A DNA stretch of 34,016 nucleotides from Rubrivivax sp. (lineage in GTDB: Bacteria > Pseudomonadota > Gammaproteobacteria > Burkholderiales > Burkholderiaceae_C). A program made the translations under genes and the position numbers. Shown piece after piece: positions 1 to 11,097 of this stretch. The notes beneath the pieces were generated by a model. The model saw only the letters and a program-made list of their open reading frames with translations, made no database searches and was not told where the DNA came from. The stretch spans positions 1 to 34,016 of the forward strand of contig JAEUPF010000045.1 of the NCBI GenBank assembly GCA_016790425.1, in the 5' to 3' direction. Numbering within the stretch: the stretch's first letter is position 1; each line of letters begins with the position of its first letter.

Positions 1-1170
<1,170 letters not shown>

Positions 1171-1411
1171 GGGGCCTCCAGGGGCGGCGGCTGCGGCGGG
1201 CGGAGCGGCACGCCGGCGGCTGCGGCCGCGATGGCGGGGAATGTAGCGGATGGGGCTAACAGGGGCTGACTGAAGCGGCGAACCGCAACGCGGTCGGCGG
1301 GCTCGGAGCGGGCGGTCCCCCTGGCCGCCGCGCGGCCCGGCCGACAGCGGCTAGATCGTTCGGCGCGCTCCCGTTGCCCTGCTGCCCATACTTGGAATAT
1401 GGCTGGCCCCT

Positions 1412-1661
1412 ATGAAGACCACGATCGAACTGCCGGACGAGCTGCTCGAGCGCGGAAAGGCGGTGGCGCGGCGCGAGAACTCCACGCTCAAGGCGCTCAT
1501 CGAAGAAGGCCTGCGCCCGGCGCTTTCGCGCGCGCACGCGCACGCGCAAGCGTGCCGCGCCGTTCGCAGTGCAGCCCTTCCAGGGTGACGGCTTGTCGCC
1601 GGAGTTCGCCGCAGGCGGCTGGGAGAAGGTTCGCGACGCGATCTACCGCGATCGCGGTTGA
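1412..1661 (+). pseudogene. VapB-like type II antitoxin, frameshifted
   Basis: The ATG at 1412 opens a frame reading MKTTIELPDELLERGKAVAR then ENSTLKALIEEGLR, the N-terminal ribbon-helix-helix part of a VapB-family antitoxin. The frame then turns into an Ala/Arg/His run and stops at 1586-1588 after 58 residues. In another frame the expected C-terminus is still readable: KRAAPFAVQPFQGDG, LSPEFAAGGWEKVRDAIYRD, then a stop at 1659-1661, which is the toxin-wrapping end of this family. The shift lies in the CGCGCACGCGCAC tract near 1525-1550, a slippage-prone repeat. A full antitoxin would need about 75 residues in one frame, so I call it broken. A sequencing error in that tract is the alternative. 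Confidence 0.75.
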
Positions 1662-1935
1662 CACGAACCTGCTTGTCTACGCGCACCGGGCCGACTCGCC
1701 TTTCCACGGCCGGGCGCGAGCGGCACTCGAGTCACTGGCCGCCGGCGCTCGAGATTGGGCCGTCCCCTGGCCCTGCGCGCATGAGTTCTTCGCGATCGTC
1801 ACGCATCCCCGCATCGACAAGACCGCCACGCCGCCCGAAATGGCGTTCGCCCAACTGCGCGCGATGCACGCGCTGGCCAACGTCGCATTCATCACGGAGG
1901 CCGACGACCACGTCGAGGTCCTGCGCGCCCGCTGA
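1651..1935 (+). pseudogene. PIN-domain (VapC-like) toxin, truncated and without a normal start
   Basis: This frame directly overlaps the end of the antitoxin remnant, the normal VapBC arrangement. It reads IAVDTNLLVYAHRADSPFHG, then AVPWPCAHEFFAIVTHPRID, which are the first two acidic motifs of PIN ribonucleases (Asp in VDTN, Glu in HEFF). Family members have about 135-145 residues. This one ends after about 94, at EVLRAR followed by TGA at 1933-1935, and so lacks the later catalytic acidic residues and the final beta-strand. No ATG, GTG or TTG stands at the expected start; the position is ATC at 1651. It is very likely inactive. The breakpoint is near 1930-1936, where a different gene fragment begins on the other strand. 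Confidence 0.75.
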
Positions 1936-1979
1936 AAGATGACTTCGGTTTGAATGGGCTGATCGAGCACCGACGCCAT
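1936..1979 (-). pseudogene. 5' scrap of an unidentified gene, possibly Uma2-family nuclease
   Basis: On the minus strand an ATG at 1979 is preceded by GGAGAAACC, a good ribosome binding site. It starts MASVLDQPIQTEVIFQ and then runs into the truncated toxin sequence, where the frame makes no sense. It lies 33 bp downstream of the nucleotidyltransferase stop on the same strand, so it was probably the next gene of that operon. The first residues recall Uma2 (PF05685) restriction-endonuclease-like proteins, but about 15 residues are too few to prove it. Only the existence of a start with a good ribosome binding site, followed by loss of the gene body, is directly seen. Confidence 0.4.
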
Positions 1980-2012
1980 TGGTTTCTCCAAACGCCGGCC
2001 GCTCGGCTGGTA

Positions 2013-2876
2013 TCACGCGCCTTCCGCGTGCCCTGCTGCGGCCGCACGCATCGCCATCTCGCGCTCGATCGCTCGCAGCTGTGACGCGTGCACCGGTGCC
2101 GCCGCCCGCACGTCCTCGACAGGTATCGCGTCCAGTACTTCGATTCCGTGTTGCCGCAACACCTGCCGTCCGGCGCGGCTGCGCGCGAGGTTGTGCACCC
2201 GGCGGAGCATCGTCCCCAGTCGCTCGCCCTCGTCAGGGTTTCGCAAGACGCGGCGAATCGCCTCGCGTGCCACGTCGACGGCCCAGATCGCCTGCGTGAC
2301 GACGTGCGGGCCCTTCGATTCCAGGAGGCCGACGACGTTCTGCACCCTGGACTCGAGCACATGCAGCGGGTGCATCACGCGGATGCGGTGCCCCGGTTTC
2401 CATTCGATCTCCACGCTCTCGCGCCAGACGGCGCGCGTGAACTCGCGAGACTTGCGCTGCCCGCTGACGGTGAAGAGCATGTGCAGCACGTCGATGTTGC
2501 GGAACTTTCCCGCCGAGCCGGTCGGAATGCGGATCTGCGCGACCAGGGAGGTGAGGGCGTTGGCGTCCGGTGTCAGCAGCGCCGCGCGCAGTCGCGTGGC
2601 AATGCCCTGCGCGCGCTCCAGCTCGCCGAGTGCGTCGCCATCGTTGGAGATGGCCGCCGCCGCCGCGGTGACGCCATAGCGGTCCATCCAGAACGCGAGG
2701 GCCTGGCCGCCCACCAGGACCATGTCGGTGCCCATGCCCTGCAGAAACGCGTCGAGCGTGGCCGCGTCCAGCGGCGCCTCGTCTTCCGGCAGCAGGGGCT
2801 GGGTGGCCGGCTCAGGTGACGGGTGCCGGCGGCGTTTCTTGTTCACGTCGGATGCCCGGCCGCAGGGGTGGGTCAA
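2013..2876 (-). CDS. putative nucleotidyltransferase-fold protein in an accessory (toxin-antitoxin-like) pair
   Basis: 287 codons if started at TTG 2876; a GTG at 2846 (VNKKRRRHPSPEP) is an equally possible start because neither has a strong ribosome binding site. Near residues 50-80 it has DMVLVGGQALAFWMDRYGV followed by an NDGDALGE segment, which matches the GG...DxD signature of the polymerase-beta-type nucleotidyltransferase fold. Later RIRVMHPLHVLESRVQNVVG resembles a conserved block of uncharacterised bacterial nucleotidyltransferase-like proteins. Family members with this fold include AbiEii/MNT-type toxins and tRNA- or protein-modifying enzymes, but the substrate here is unknown. Its partner upstream is a ParD-like protein, 18 bp away and on the same strand, so a toxin role is an inference from context. 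The N-terminal 35 residues are basic and Pro-rich. Confidence 0.65.
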   Translation of the reverse strand: MTHPCGRASDVNKKRRRHPSPEPATQPLLPEDEAPLDAATLDAFLQGMGTDMVLVGGQALAFWMDRYGVTAAAAAISNDGDALGELERAQGIATRLRAALLTPDANALTSLVAQIRIPTGSAGKFRNIDVLHMLFTVSGQRKSREFTRAVWRESVEIEWKPGHRIRVMHPLHVLESRVQNVVGLLESKGPHVVTQAIWAVDVAREAIRRVLRNPDEGERLGTMLRRVHNLARSRAGRQVLRQHGIEVLDAIPVEDVRAAAPVHASQLRAIEREMAMRAAAAGHAEGA

Positions 2877-2894
2877 CGCCGGTTCAATAGCGGT

Positions 2895-3236
2895 TCACAG
2901 CGGCGAATCGATCGCCTTGGCACGCTTGGCGCGGCCGCCTGAAAACCAGCTCATCGACTCGTTGCTCGCCCTGCCGGCCTGAATCGCGGCGATGTCTCGC
3001 GCCTGCTGGGTGCGCTTGGCAGCCCACAGGGCGTTCTCGCGCCGGTTGGGCGCTGCCTTGATGTCGCCGCGCAGCAATTCAACGAGCTCGCCAACCGACA
3101 GGCCGCTTTGCTCGAGGGCGGCGCCCAAGCGTGCCCAGTGCTCGAGCTGCTGGGCCGCTGAGCGCGAGAGAACCTCGCCGTGGCGCTGGGCCTGCTCGAA
3201 CAGCTCGGCGGAGATGCGGATGGAGTTGCTGCTCAT
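2895..3236 (-). CDS. ParD-like antitoxin-family protein
   Basis: 113 residues from ATG 3236: MSSNSIRISAELFEQAQRHG, then LSRSAAQQLEHWARLGAALE. This is the ribbon-helix-helix-like pattern of ParD-like antitoxin proteins, in which a short beta-strand (SIRIS) is followed by two amphipathic helices and an HWARLG motif. The middle, LSVGELVELLRGDI, is helical; the C-terminus (ESMSWFSGGRAKRAKAIDSPL) is basic and probably contacts a partner. It is the first gene of a two-gene unit with the nucleotidyltransferase-fold protein. The inverted pair GTGG-N7-CCAC at 3243-3257 just ahead of the start could be an autoregulatory operator. Neutralising activity is inference; a DNA-binding regulator alone is the alternative. 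Confidence 0.7.
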   Translation of the reverse strand: MSSNSIRISAELFEQAQRHGEVLSRSAAQQLEHWARLGAALEQSGLSVGELVELLRGDIKAAPNRRENALWAAKRTQQARDIAAIQAGRASNESMSWFSGGRAKRAKAIDSPL

Positions 3237-3242
3237 GATGCT

Positions 3243-3257
3243 GTGGCAGATTACCAC
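3243..3257 (-). promoter_or_regulatory. possible operator/promoter of the ParD-like gene
   Basis: GTGG and CCAC half-sites are separated by 7 bases, and the spacer region holds TAATCT on the minus strand, a weak -10-like hexamer. It sits 7-21 bases before the ATG at 3236. ParD-type proteins commonly bind short inverted repeats over their own promoter, but nothing beyond position and symmetry supports this site. Confidence 0.25.
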
Positions 3258-3453
3258 GGCGGCGCTCTTCACGTTCCGCCCGCTGCTGCACCCTGAAGCG
3301 AGCCGGGTGTCGGCTCCGCCCGGGAAGACCGGCAAGGAACTCCCTCGGCCGCTCAGGAGAGGTCGTCGGGCGAAGTCGGCCAATCCAGTTCACCCCATTC
3401 GCCACCCACCCACGTTCAACGCAGGCCAACCCAAACCTTGCGGAGCCTGTTCC

Positions 3454-7836
<4,383 letters not shown>

Positions 7837-7854
7837 GGGTCGCGCGTGCAGTCC

Positions 7855-7894
7855 GCGGGCCGGGGTGCGCAGCCGCACCGCTTCGGCGGCCCGC
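7855..7894. terminator. hairpin between convergent genes, possible bidirectional terminator
   Basis: GCGGGCC at 7855-7861 pairs with GGCCCGC at 7888-7894, and inside lies a second perfect stem GGTGCG/CGCACC. It falls in the 62-bp gap between the stop of the macroglobulin gene and the stop of the minus-strand nucleotidyltransferase. There is no T-run, so intrinsic termination is uncertain. Confidence 0.4.
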
Positions 7895-7898
7895 GCGC

Positions 7899-8663
7899 TC
7901 AAACGGCCGCCAGCGCTTCGATGTGCGCCACCACGGCGGCGTTCAGCAAGGCGCCGCGCGCGCGCAGCGCCTCGAGCAGCGCCCGCGCGGCGGCCGGCGT
8001 GTGCTCGTAGCCGGGCGCCAGCCGGGGCAGTTCGCCGGCCAGTGCGGGCTGCCGCTGTTCCAGGCGCCGCTCGGGGTTGAACGGGTCGCCGCCAGGCGGC
8101 CGCGTTCGCAGGGCGTCGAGTTCGGCCAGACGGTCGAGCGCCGCGCCTTGCACGAGCCGCATCGCCGAGAGCTTCTCGCCGCGCCGCCAGCGCGACAGCC
8201 CCACGAGCAGGGCCGCCAGCGCCTCGCCGACGATCCAGGTCTCGTCCGTGGAGGGGCGTGGCAGCGCGCGCTGCGGCATGGCGATCGACTCGTCCACCCC
8301 GTCGCGCCGCCACACGAGGCGGCCCGGCGCGAACGGAACAGGCGCCAGCTCGTCGCGCGTGAAGACGGCGAACTCGCAGAACACGCCGTCGTCCATCAGC
8401 GCCTTGTGGCCGTCCGCGGTGTTGCGCAAGTGCCAGGCGAGCGGCCGCGCCGCCGCCAGCCACGACAGGTCCTCGATGAAGCGGGTCTTCGCGCCCGGCT
8501 GCACGATGACGAAGAAGTCGAGGTCGGACCAGGCGTCGAGCCGCTCGGGCTCGCGGCCCGCGGAGCCCAGGGCGATGAGGGCCAGGGCATCGGCGCGCTC
8601 GGCGAGCGAGCGGCCGATCGCGTCCAGGCGCGAAAGCAGGCGCTGCGGTGTGTGTTGTTCCAT
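7899..8663 (-). CDS. nucleotidyltransferase domain protein, substrate unknown
   Basis: 254 residues from ATG 8663, chosen because MEQHTPQRLLSRLDAIGR begins the conserved region; a longer frame to 8837 would run into the non-coding RNA region. Residues 31-53 read ALGSAGREPERLDAWSDLDF, the GS-x12-DxD signature (Gly33-Ser34, Asp47, Asp49) of polymerase-beta-type nucleotidyltransferases, similar in layout to aminoglycoside and lincosamide nucleotidyltransferases. The C-terminal half is helical (EALAALLVGLSRWRRGEKLSAMRLVQ) as in those families. A typical soluble cytoplasmic enzyme by composition. Whether it modifies an antibiotic, a nucleotide or something else cannot be told. It is not adjacent to a HEPN-domain partner. 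Confidence 0.75.
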   Translation of the reverse strand: MEQHTPQRLLSRLDAIGRSLAERADALALIALGSAGREPERLDAWSDLDFFVIVQPGAKTRFIEDLSWLAAARPLAWHLRNTADGHKALMDDGVFCEFAVFTRDELAPVPFAPGRLVWRRDGVDESIAMPQRALPRPSTDETWIVGEALAALLVGLSRWRRGEKLSAMRLVQGAALDRLAELDALRTRPPGGDPFNPERRLEQRQPALAGELPRLAPGYEHTPAAARALLEALRARGALLNAAVVAHIEALAAV

Positions 8664-8768
8664 CGTTCGTGCTTCCTTGTGCGGATGGGTCGGCAAGGGG
8701 ACGCTTGTATCCGGAACGAAGGAGACAAGACCGCTTTCGCGCCAACGGCTGGGCGGGGCCAGCGGCAG

Positions 8769-8777
8769 TGGTACACT
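8769..8777 (+). promoter_or_regulatory. extended -10 promoter element of a candidate small RNA
   Basis: TGG followed by TACACT at 8772-8777 matches the extended -10 form TGnTATAAT at all but two positions. No good -35 is visible, as is common for extended -10 promoters. A start near 8784 would place all the hairpins of the downstream RNA candidate within the transcript. Confidence 0.45.
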
Positions 8778-8783
8778 CGCGCG

Positions 8784-8986
8784 CTTTCCGTTGCGGTGTC
8801 GCTGCTGTGAAGCAGCCGACCACGCCGCCGAGATCACGCGCTGATCTCCATCCTTCGCCAGACGTTCTGATTGCTTCGGCGGTCCCCTTGTTCTGGCTGC
8901 CCCTGGCCCGCTCCGCTAGAGCCCTGCGGTCCAGTTGCCGGAAGAGAGTTCATCCGCTGCACGCGCGCTTCGGCGCACGCTTTTTT
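8784..8986 (+). ncRNA. candidate structured small RNA, about 200 nt, family not recognised
   Basis: This lies in a 388-bp stretch (8664-9051) with no believable protein gene. It has a promoter-like extended -10 and then two perfect hairpins: GCTGCT-GTGA-AGCAGC (8801-8816) and GAGATCA-CGCGC-TGATCTC (8830-8848). A larger branched region follows between about 8875 and 8950, where GCTTCGGC can pair with GCCGGAAG. It ends with a stem closed by a C(UUCG)G tetraloop (8962-8979) and six Ts, a textbook intrinsic terminator. Length and terminator suggest an independent RNA. It shows no SRP, tmRNA or RNase P motifs that I can recognise; 6S RNA was considered because of a GGTCCCC segment but the end-pairing does not fit. 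It could also be a leader RNA with attenuator for the genes from 9052 on. Confidence 0.5.
8962..8986 (+). terminator. intrinsic terminator with UUCG tetraloop
   Basis: The arms CGCGCGC and GCGCACG pair with one C/A mismatch around a TTCG loop, followed directly by TTTTTT at 8981-8986. In this GC-rich window such a T-run after a stable stem is rare and is good evidence for Rho-independent termination. Confidence 0.7.
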
Positions 8987-9051
8987 GCCTGTCAGACCGG
9001 CCGCCTTGCCAGCCATGGCGCGGCCACGAAGGACCCTAGATCCATACCTCA

Positions 9052-9300
9052 TTGCAAGTCGGGAAGTACCTCGTTTCTCCCTTGACCCGCCGCATCGGCG
9101 GCCGCCGCTTCCTGGCCGCCGTCTCCATCCGCAGCGGCCGCGGCAGCATGACGCACGACCGCGTCGTGCGCTTCTCCCCCGTCTTCGACACCGACGAGCA
9201 GGCCACGCGCTTCGCCACCGAGCAGGCGCTGGCCTGGATCGGCCGGCCGGCGCGCGCCTGCGAGGCACCCCCCCATTCATCGACCGTGACCCAGGAGTGA
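9052..9300 (+). CDS. small conserved hypothetical protein, 82 residues
   Basis: Starts at TTG 9052, the first possible start after an in-frame TAG, and reads [20 protein letters not shown], then [20 protein letters not shown], then [17 protein letters not shown]. The compact beta-strand-rich opening and closing helix resemble a short family that I believe recurs in Burkholderiales, but no function is known to me. No membrane segment or signal is present. It ends 4 bases before the ATG of infA, so the two are surely cotranscribed, and its last codons carry the infA ribosome binding site. The non-ATG start lowers certainty about the first residues. Confidence 0.6.
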   Translation: MQVGKYLVSPLTRRIGGRRFLAAVSIRSGRGSMTHDRVVRFSPVFDTDEQATRFATEQALAWIGRPARACEAPPHSSTVTQE

Positions 9301-9304
9301 AGCC

Positions 9305-9574
9305 ATGGCCAAGGAAGAACTGATCGAGATGCAAGGCGTCGTCAACGAGATCCTGCCGGACTCGCGCTTCCGTGTGACGCTGGACAACGGCCACGAGCTC
9401 GTCGCCTACGCCGGCGGCAAGATGCGCAAGAACCACATCCGCGTGCTTGCCGGCGACAACGTGTCGCTGGAGCTCTCGCCCTACGACCTGACCAAGGGCC
9501 GCATCACCTTCCGCCACCTCGAGCGGCGCGGAACGGGCACGGCGACGGGCGCCCCGAGGGCGCCGCGCCGATGA
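9305..9574 (+). CDS. infA: translation initiation factor IF-1
   Basis: 89 residues of the S1/OB-fold family: [73 protein letters not shown]-1 binds the ribosomal A site with IF-2 and IF-3 during initiation. The core of about 72 residues is complete, and a basic Gly/Thr/Ala/Arg tail of about 16 residues ([15 protein letters not shown]) is appended. AGGAG stands 9 bases before the ATG. Its location beside a cold shock gene instead of in the ribosomal protein operon suggests this is an extra infA copy, as Burkholderiales often carry two; that is inference. Confidence 0.93.
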   Translation: MAKEELIEMQGVVNEILPDSRFRVTLDNGHELVAYAGGKMRKNHIRVLAGDNVSLELSPYDLTKGRITFRHLERRGTGTATGAPRAPRR

Positions 9575-9611
9575 GCACCAGCGCCATCCATTCCCATTCC
9601 ACCCGAGCATT

Positions 9612-9667
9612 CAGCCTTCACATCCGAAGGCTGCTGACCCGCACCGGCGACAGCTGGGGCATTTTTT
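9612..9667 (+). promoter_or_regulatory. hairpin and T-run in the infA-csp gap: terminator or cold shock leader
   Basis: A perfect 8-bp hairpin CAGCCTTC-ACATCC-GAAGGCTG spans 9612-9633. A weaker stem CCGGC-GACA-GCTGG (9644-9657) is followed by TTTTTT at 9662-9667. The second element could terminate infA; both could be part of a folded cold shock 5' leader. Confidence 0.45.
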
Positions 9668-9699
9668 CTGCAACGCATCCAGCAAGGATTGAAAGCATC

Positions 9700-9909
9700 A
9701 TGACGATCGAAACCGGCACCGTGAAGTGGTTCAACGAAGGCAAGGGCTTCGGCTTCATCACCCCCGACAGCGGCGGCAAGGACCTGTTCGCCCACTTCAA
9801 GGAAATCCAGGGCACGGGCTTCAAGACGCTGGCCGAGAACCAGCGCGTGGAGTTCGAGGTGACGCAAGGCCAGAAGGGCCCGCAAGCCTCGCGCATCAAG
9901 CCGCTCTGA
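9700..9909 (+). CDS. cold shock protein, CspA family
   Basis: 69 residues, a complete single cold-shock domain: [20 protein letters not shown] carries RNP1 (KGFGFI), followed by [10 protein letters not shown] (RNP2-like; most CspA proteins have LFVHF, here LFAHF). These proteins bind single-stranded nucleic acid and loosen RNA structure at low temperature or in growth transitions. AAGGA lies 12 bases before the ATG. A longer in-frame start at 9571 exists but adds a segment unrelated to the family, so 9700 is chosen. The 125-bp leader has strong hairpins that may regulate it. Confidence 0.93.
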   Translation: MTIETGTVKWFNEGKGFGFITPDSGGKDLFAHFKEIQGTGFKTLAENQRVEFEVTQGQKGPQASRIKPL

Positions 9910-9998
9910 GGCCCGTCATCCCGCGCGCGCGCCTCGGGGCGTGTTCGTGACCACGAGCGTACCCACCCGGTAGGTGCGCGAGTTCGCCTCGTCGAGGA

Positions 9999-10012
9999 CT
10001 CCGGCGCCGGAG
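9999..10012. terminator. 14-bp perfect palindrome between convergent genes
   Basis: CTCCGGCGCCGGAG lies in the 148-bp gap between the cold shock gene and the cyclase stop. TCGTG-AC-CACGA at 9945-9956 is a second short palindrome in the same gap. No T-run; role as terminator is a guess from position. Confidence 0.25.
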
Positions 10013-10057
10013 ATCAGCGCGTGCCCAATGGCACGGTCGCCGCCCCTTGCCGGCCGA

Positions 10058-10942
10058 TCAGTTCTCGTCGCGGCAGTGAAAAGCCACCCGCTGCGCCGAC
10101 CCCGCGGCCGGCTGGCCGAGCGCGATCGACCCGTCGCCCACCAGCGTGAGGTCTTCGTGGTGGACGCGGATCTCCGGCTGGCCCTCGAAGCTGACGTAGG
10201 TGCCGTTGGCGCTGTGGTCGGAGAGCACGAAGTGCTCGTGCCGGCGCTCGATGGTGGCGTGCGCGCGCGAGACAAGCGCGCCGCGCAGCGTGAAGTCGGC
10301 TTCGAGGTCGCGCCCGAGCGTCGCCTTGCGCCGCTGCGGGCCCATCGTGACCTGTTTGCCTTCGAACGACAGGTCCAGGCGCGCCCGCGCCGCCGATGCG
10401 GCGGCCGGCCGCACGGCGATGGCGGTGCGCCCGTCGTCGCCGGCCTGCGCCATGATCTCCACCAGCTCGACCTCGGCCTCCTTGCCCTTCACCGGCACGG
10501 CGCACAACCGGCGCACGAGGGTCTTGTACAGCGGCGACAAGCGGCCCGCGGTCTCCTCGTCGGTGACGATCTGCCCCCGCGAGGCCAGGTCGCACAGCCG
10601 CGACGCCAGGTTGACGGTGTCGCCGAACACGTCGGCGTCGCGCTCGACCACCGGCCCGAAGTGGAAGCCCACCCGCACGCCCAGGCGCACGCCCTCGGGC
10701 GGGCCGAGCCGGCCGACCTCGGCCTGCATGGCGATCGCTGCCGCGGTGGCGGAGTCGACGTCGGGAAAGACCGCCATCACCGCGTCGCCGATCGTCTTCA
10801 CGACGCGGCCCCGCGCGGCCGTGCTGGCGCGGCCCATCACCTCGAGGCAGCTCTCGACGAGCGCGAACGCCCGCTCGTCGCCGAGCACCTCGTACAAGGC
10901 CGTGCTTCCGGCAACGTCGGCGAACAGCACCGCGCATTCCAT
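10058..10942 (-). CDS. class III adenylate cyclase with C-terminal FHA domain
   Basis: 294 residues from ATG 10942, preceded by GGAGGGA. The cyclase domain opens at once: ECAVLFADVAGSTALYEVLG with metal-binding Asp9, then VVKTIGDAVMAVF with Asp53 and the adenine-selecting Lys49, and VFGDTVNLASRL with Asp108-Thr109, Asn111 and Arg115. All residues expected for ATP cyclisation are present. From about residue 205 an FHA domain follows: ATLGRDLEADFTL, VSRAHATI and HSANGTYV, which are the Gly-Arg, Ser-x-x-His and Asn-Gly phosphothreonine-binding motifs. No membrane segment. So it is a soluble cAMP-forming enzyme that should dock on a Ser/Thr-phosphorylated partner; no such kinase is in this window. 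It is divergent from the polyphosphate kinase and channel genes, with a 155-bp gap. Confidence 0.9.
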   Translation of the reverse strand: MECAVLFADVAGSTALYEVLGDERAFALVESCLEVMGRASTAARGRVVKTIGDAVMAVFPDVDSATAAAIAMQAEVGRLGPPEGVRLGVRVGFHFGPVVERDADVFGDTVNLASRLCDLASRGQIVTDEETAGRLSPLYKTLVRRLCAVPVKGKEAEVELVEIMAQAGDDGRTAIAVRPAAASAARARLDLSFEGKQVTMGPQRRKATLGRDLEADFTLRGALVSRAHATIERRHEHFVLSDHSANGTYVSFEGQPEIRVHHEDLTLVGDGSIALGQPAAGSAQRVAFHCRDEN

Positions 10943-11097
10943 CGCTTCCCTCCTCGCGCAGCAGGCGCTTTCGATTCTGGAGGAGGCGGCTGGCGCCGCG
11001 ACGCGCACGCCACAGCGGGCTTGATCTGGATCGTGTGATTCGCGCGCCCGGCGTGCCAAATTGAATGGGCTTGCGCAGGGGTGGGGGATCAGCGGTC

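Noticed and set aside
8784-8986. Assignment of the RNA candidate as 6S RNA
   Set aside because: A GGTCCCC segment recalls 6S, but the 5' and 3' ends do not form the long closing stem and two hairpins near the 5' end do not fit. Left as unassigned.
9916-10057. C-terminal gene remnant on the minus strand (frame reading LDEANSRTYRVGTLVVTNTP)
   Set aside because: It has less biased composition than most shadows but no match to a family I can name and no start; it extends into the FHA coding region in another frame.
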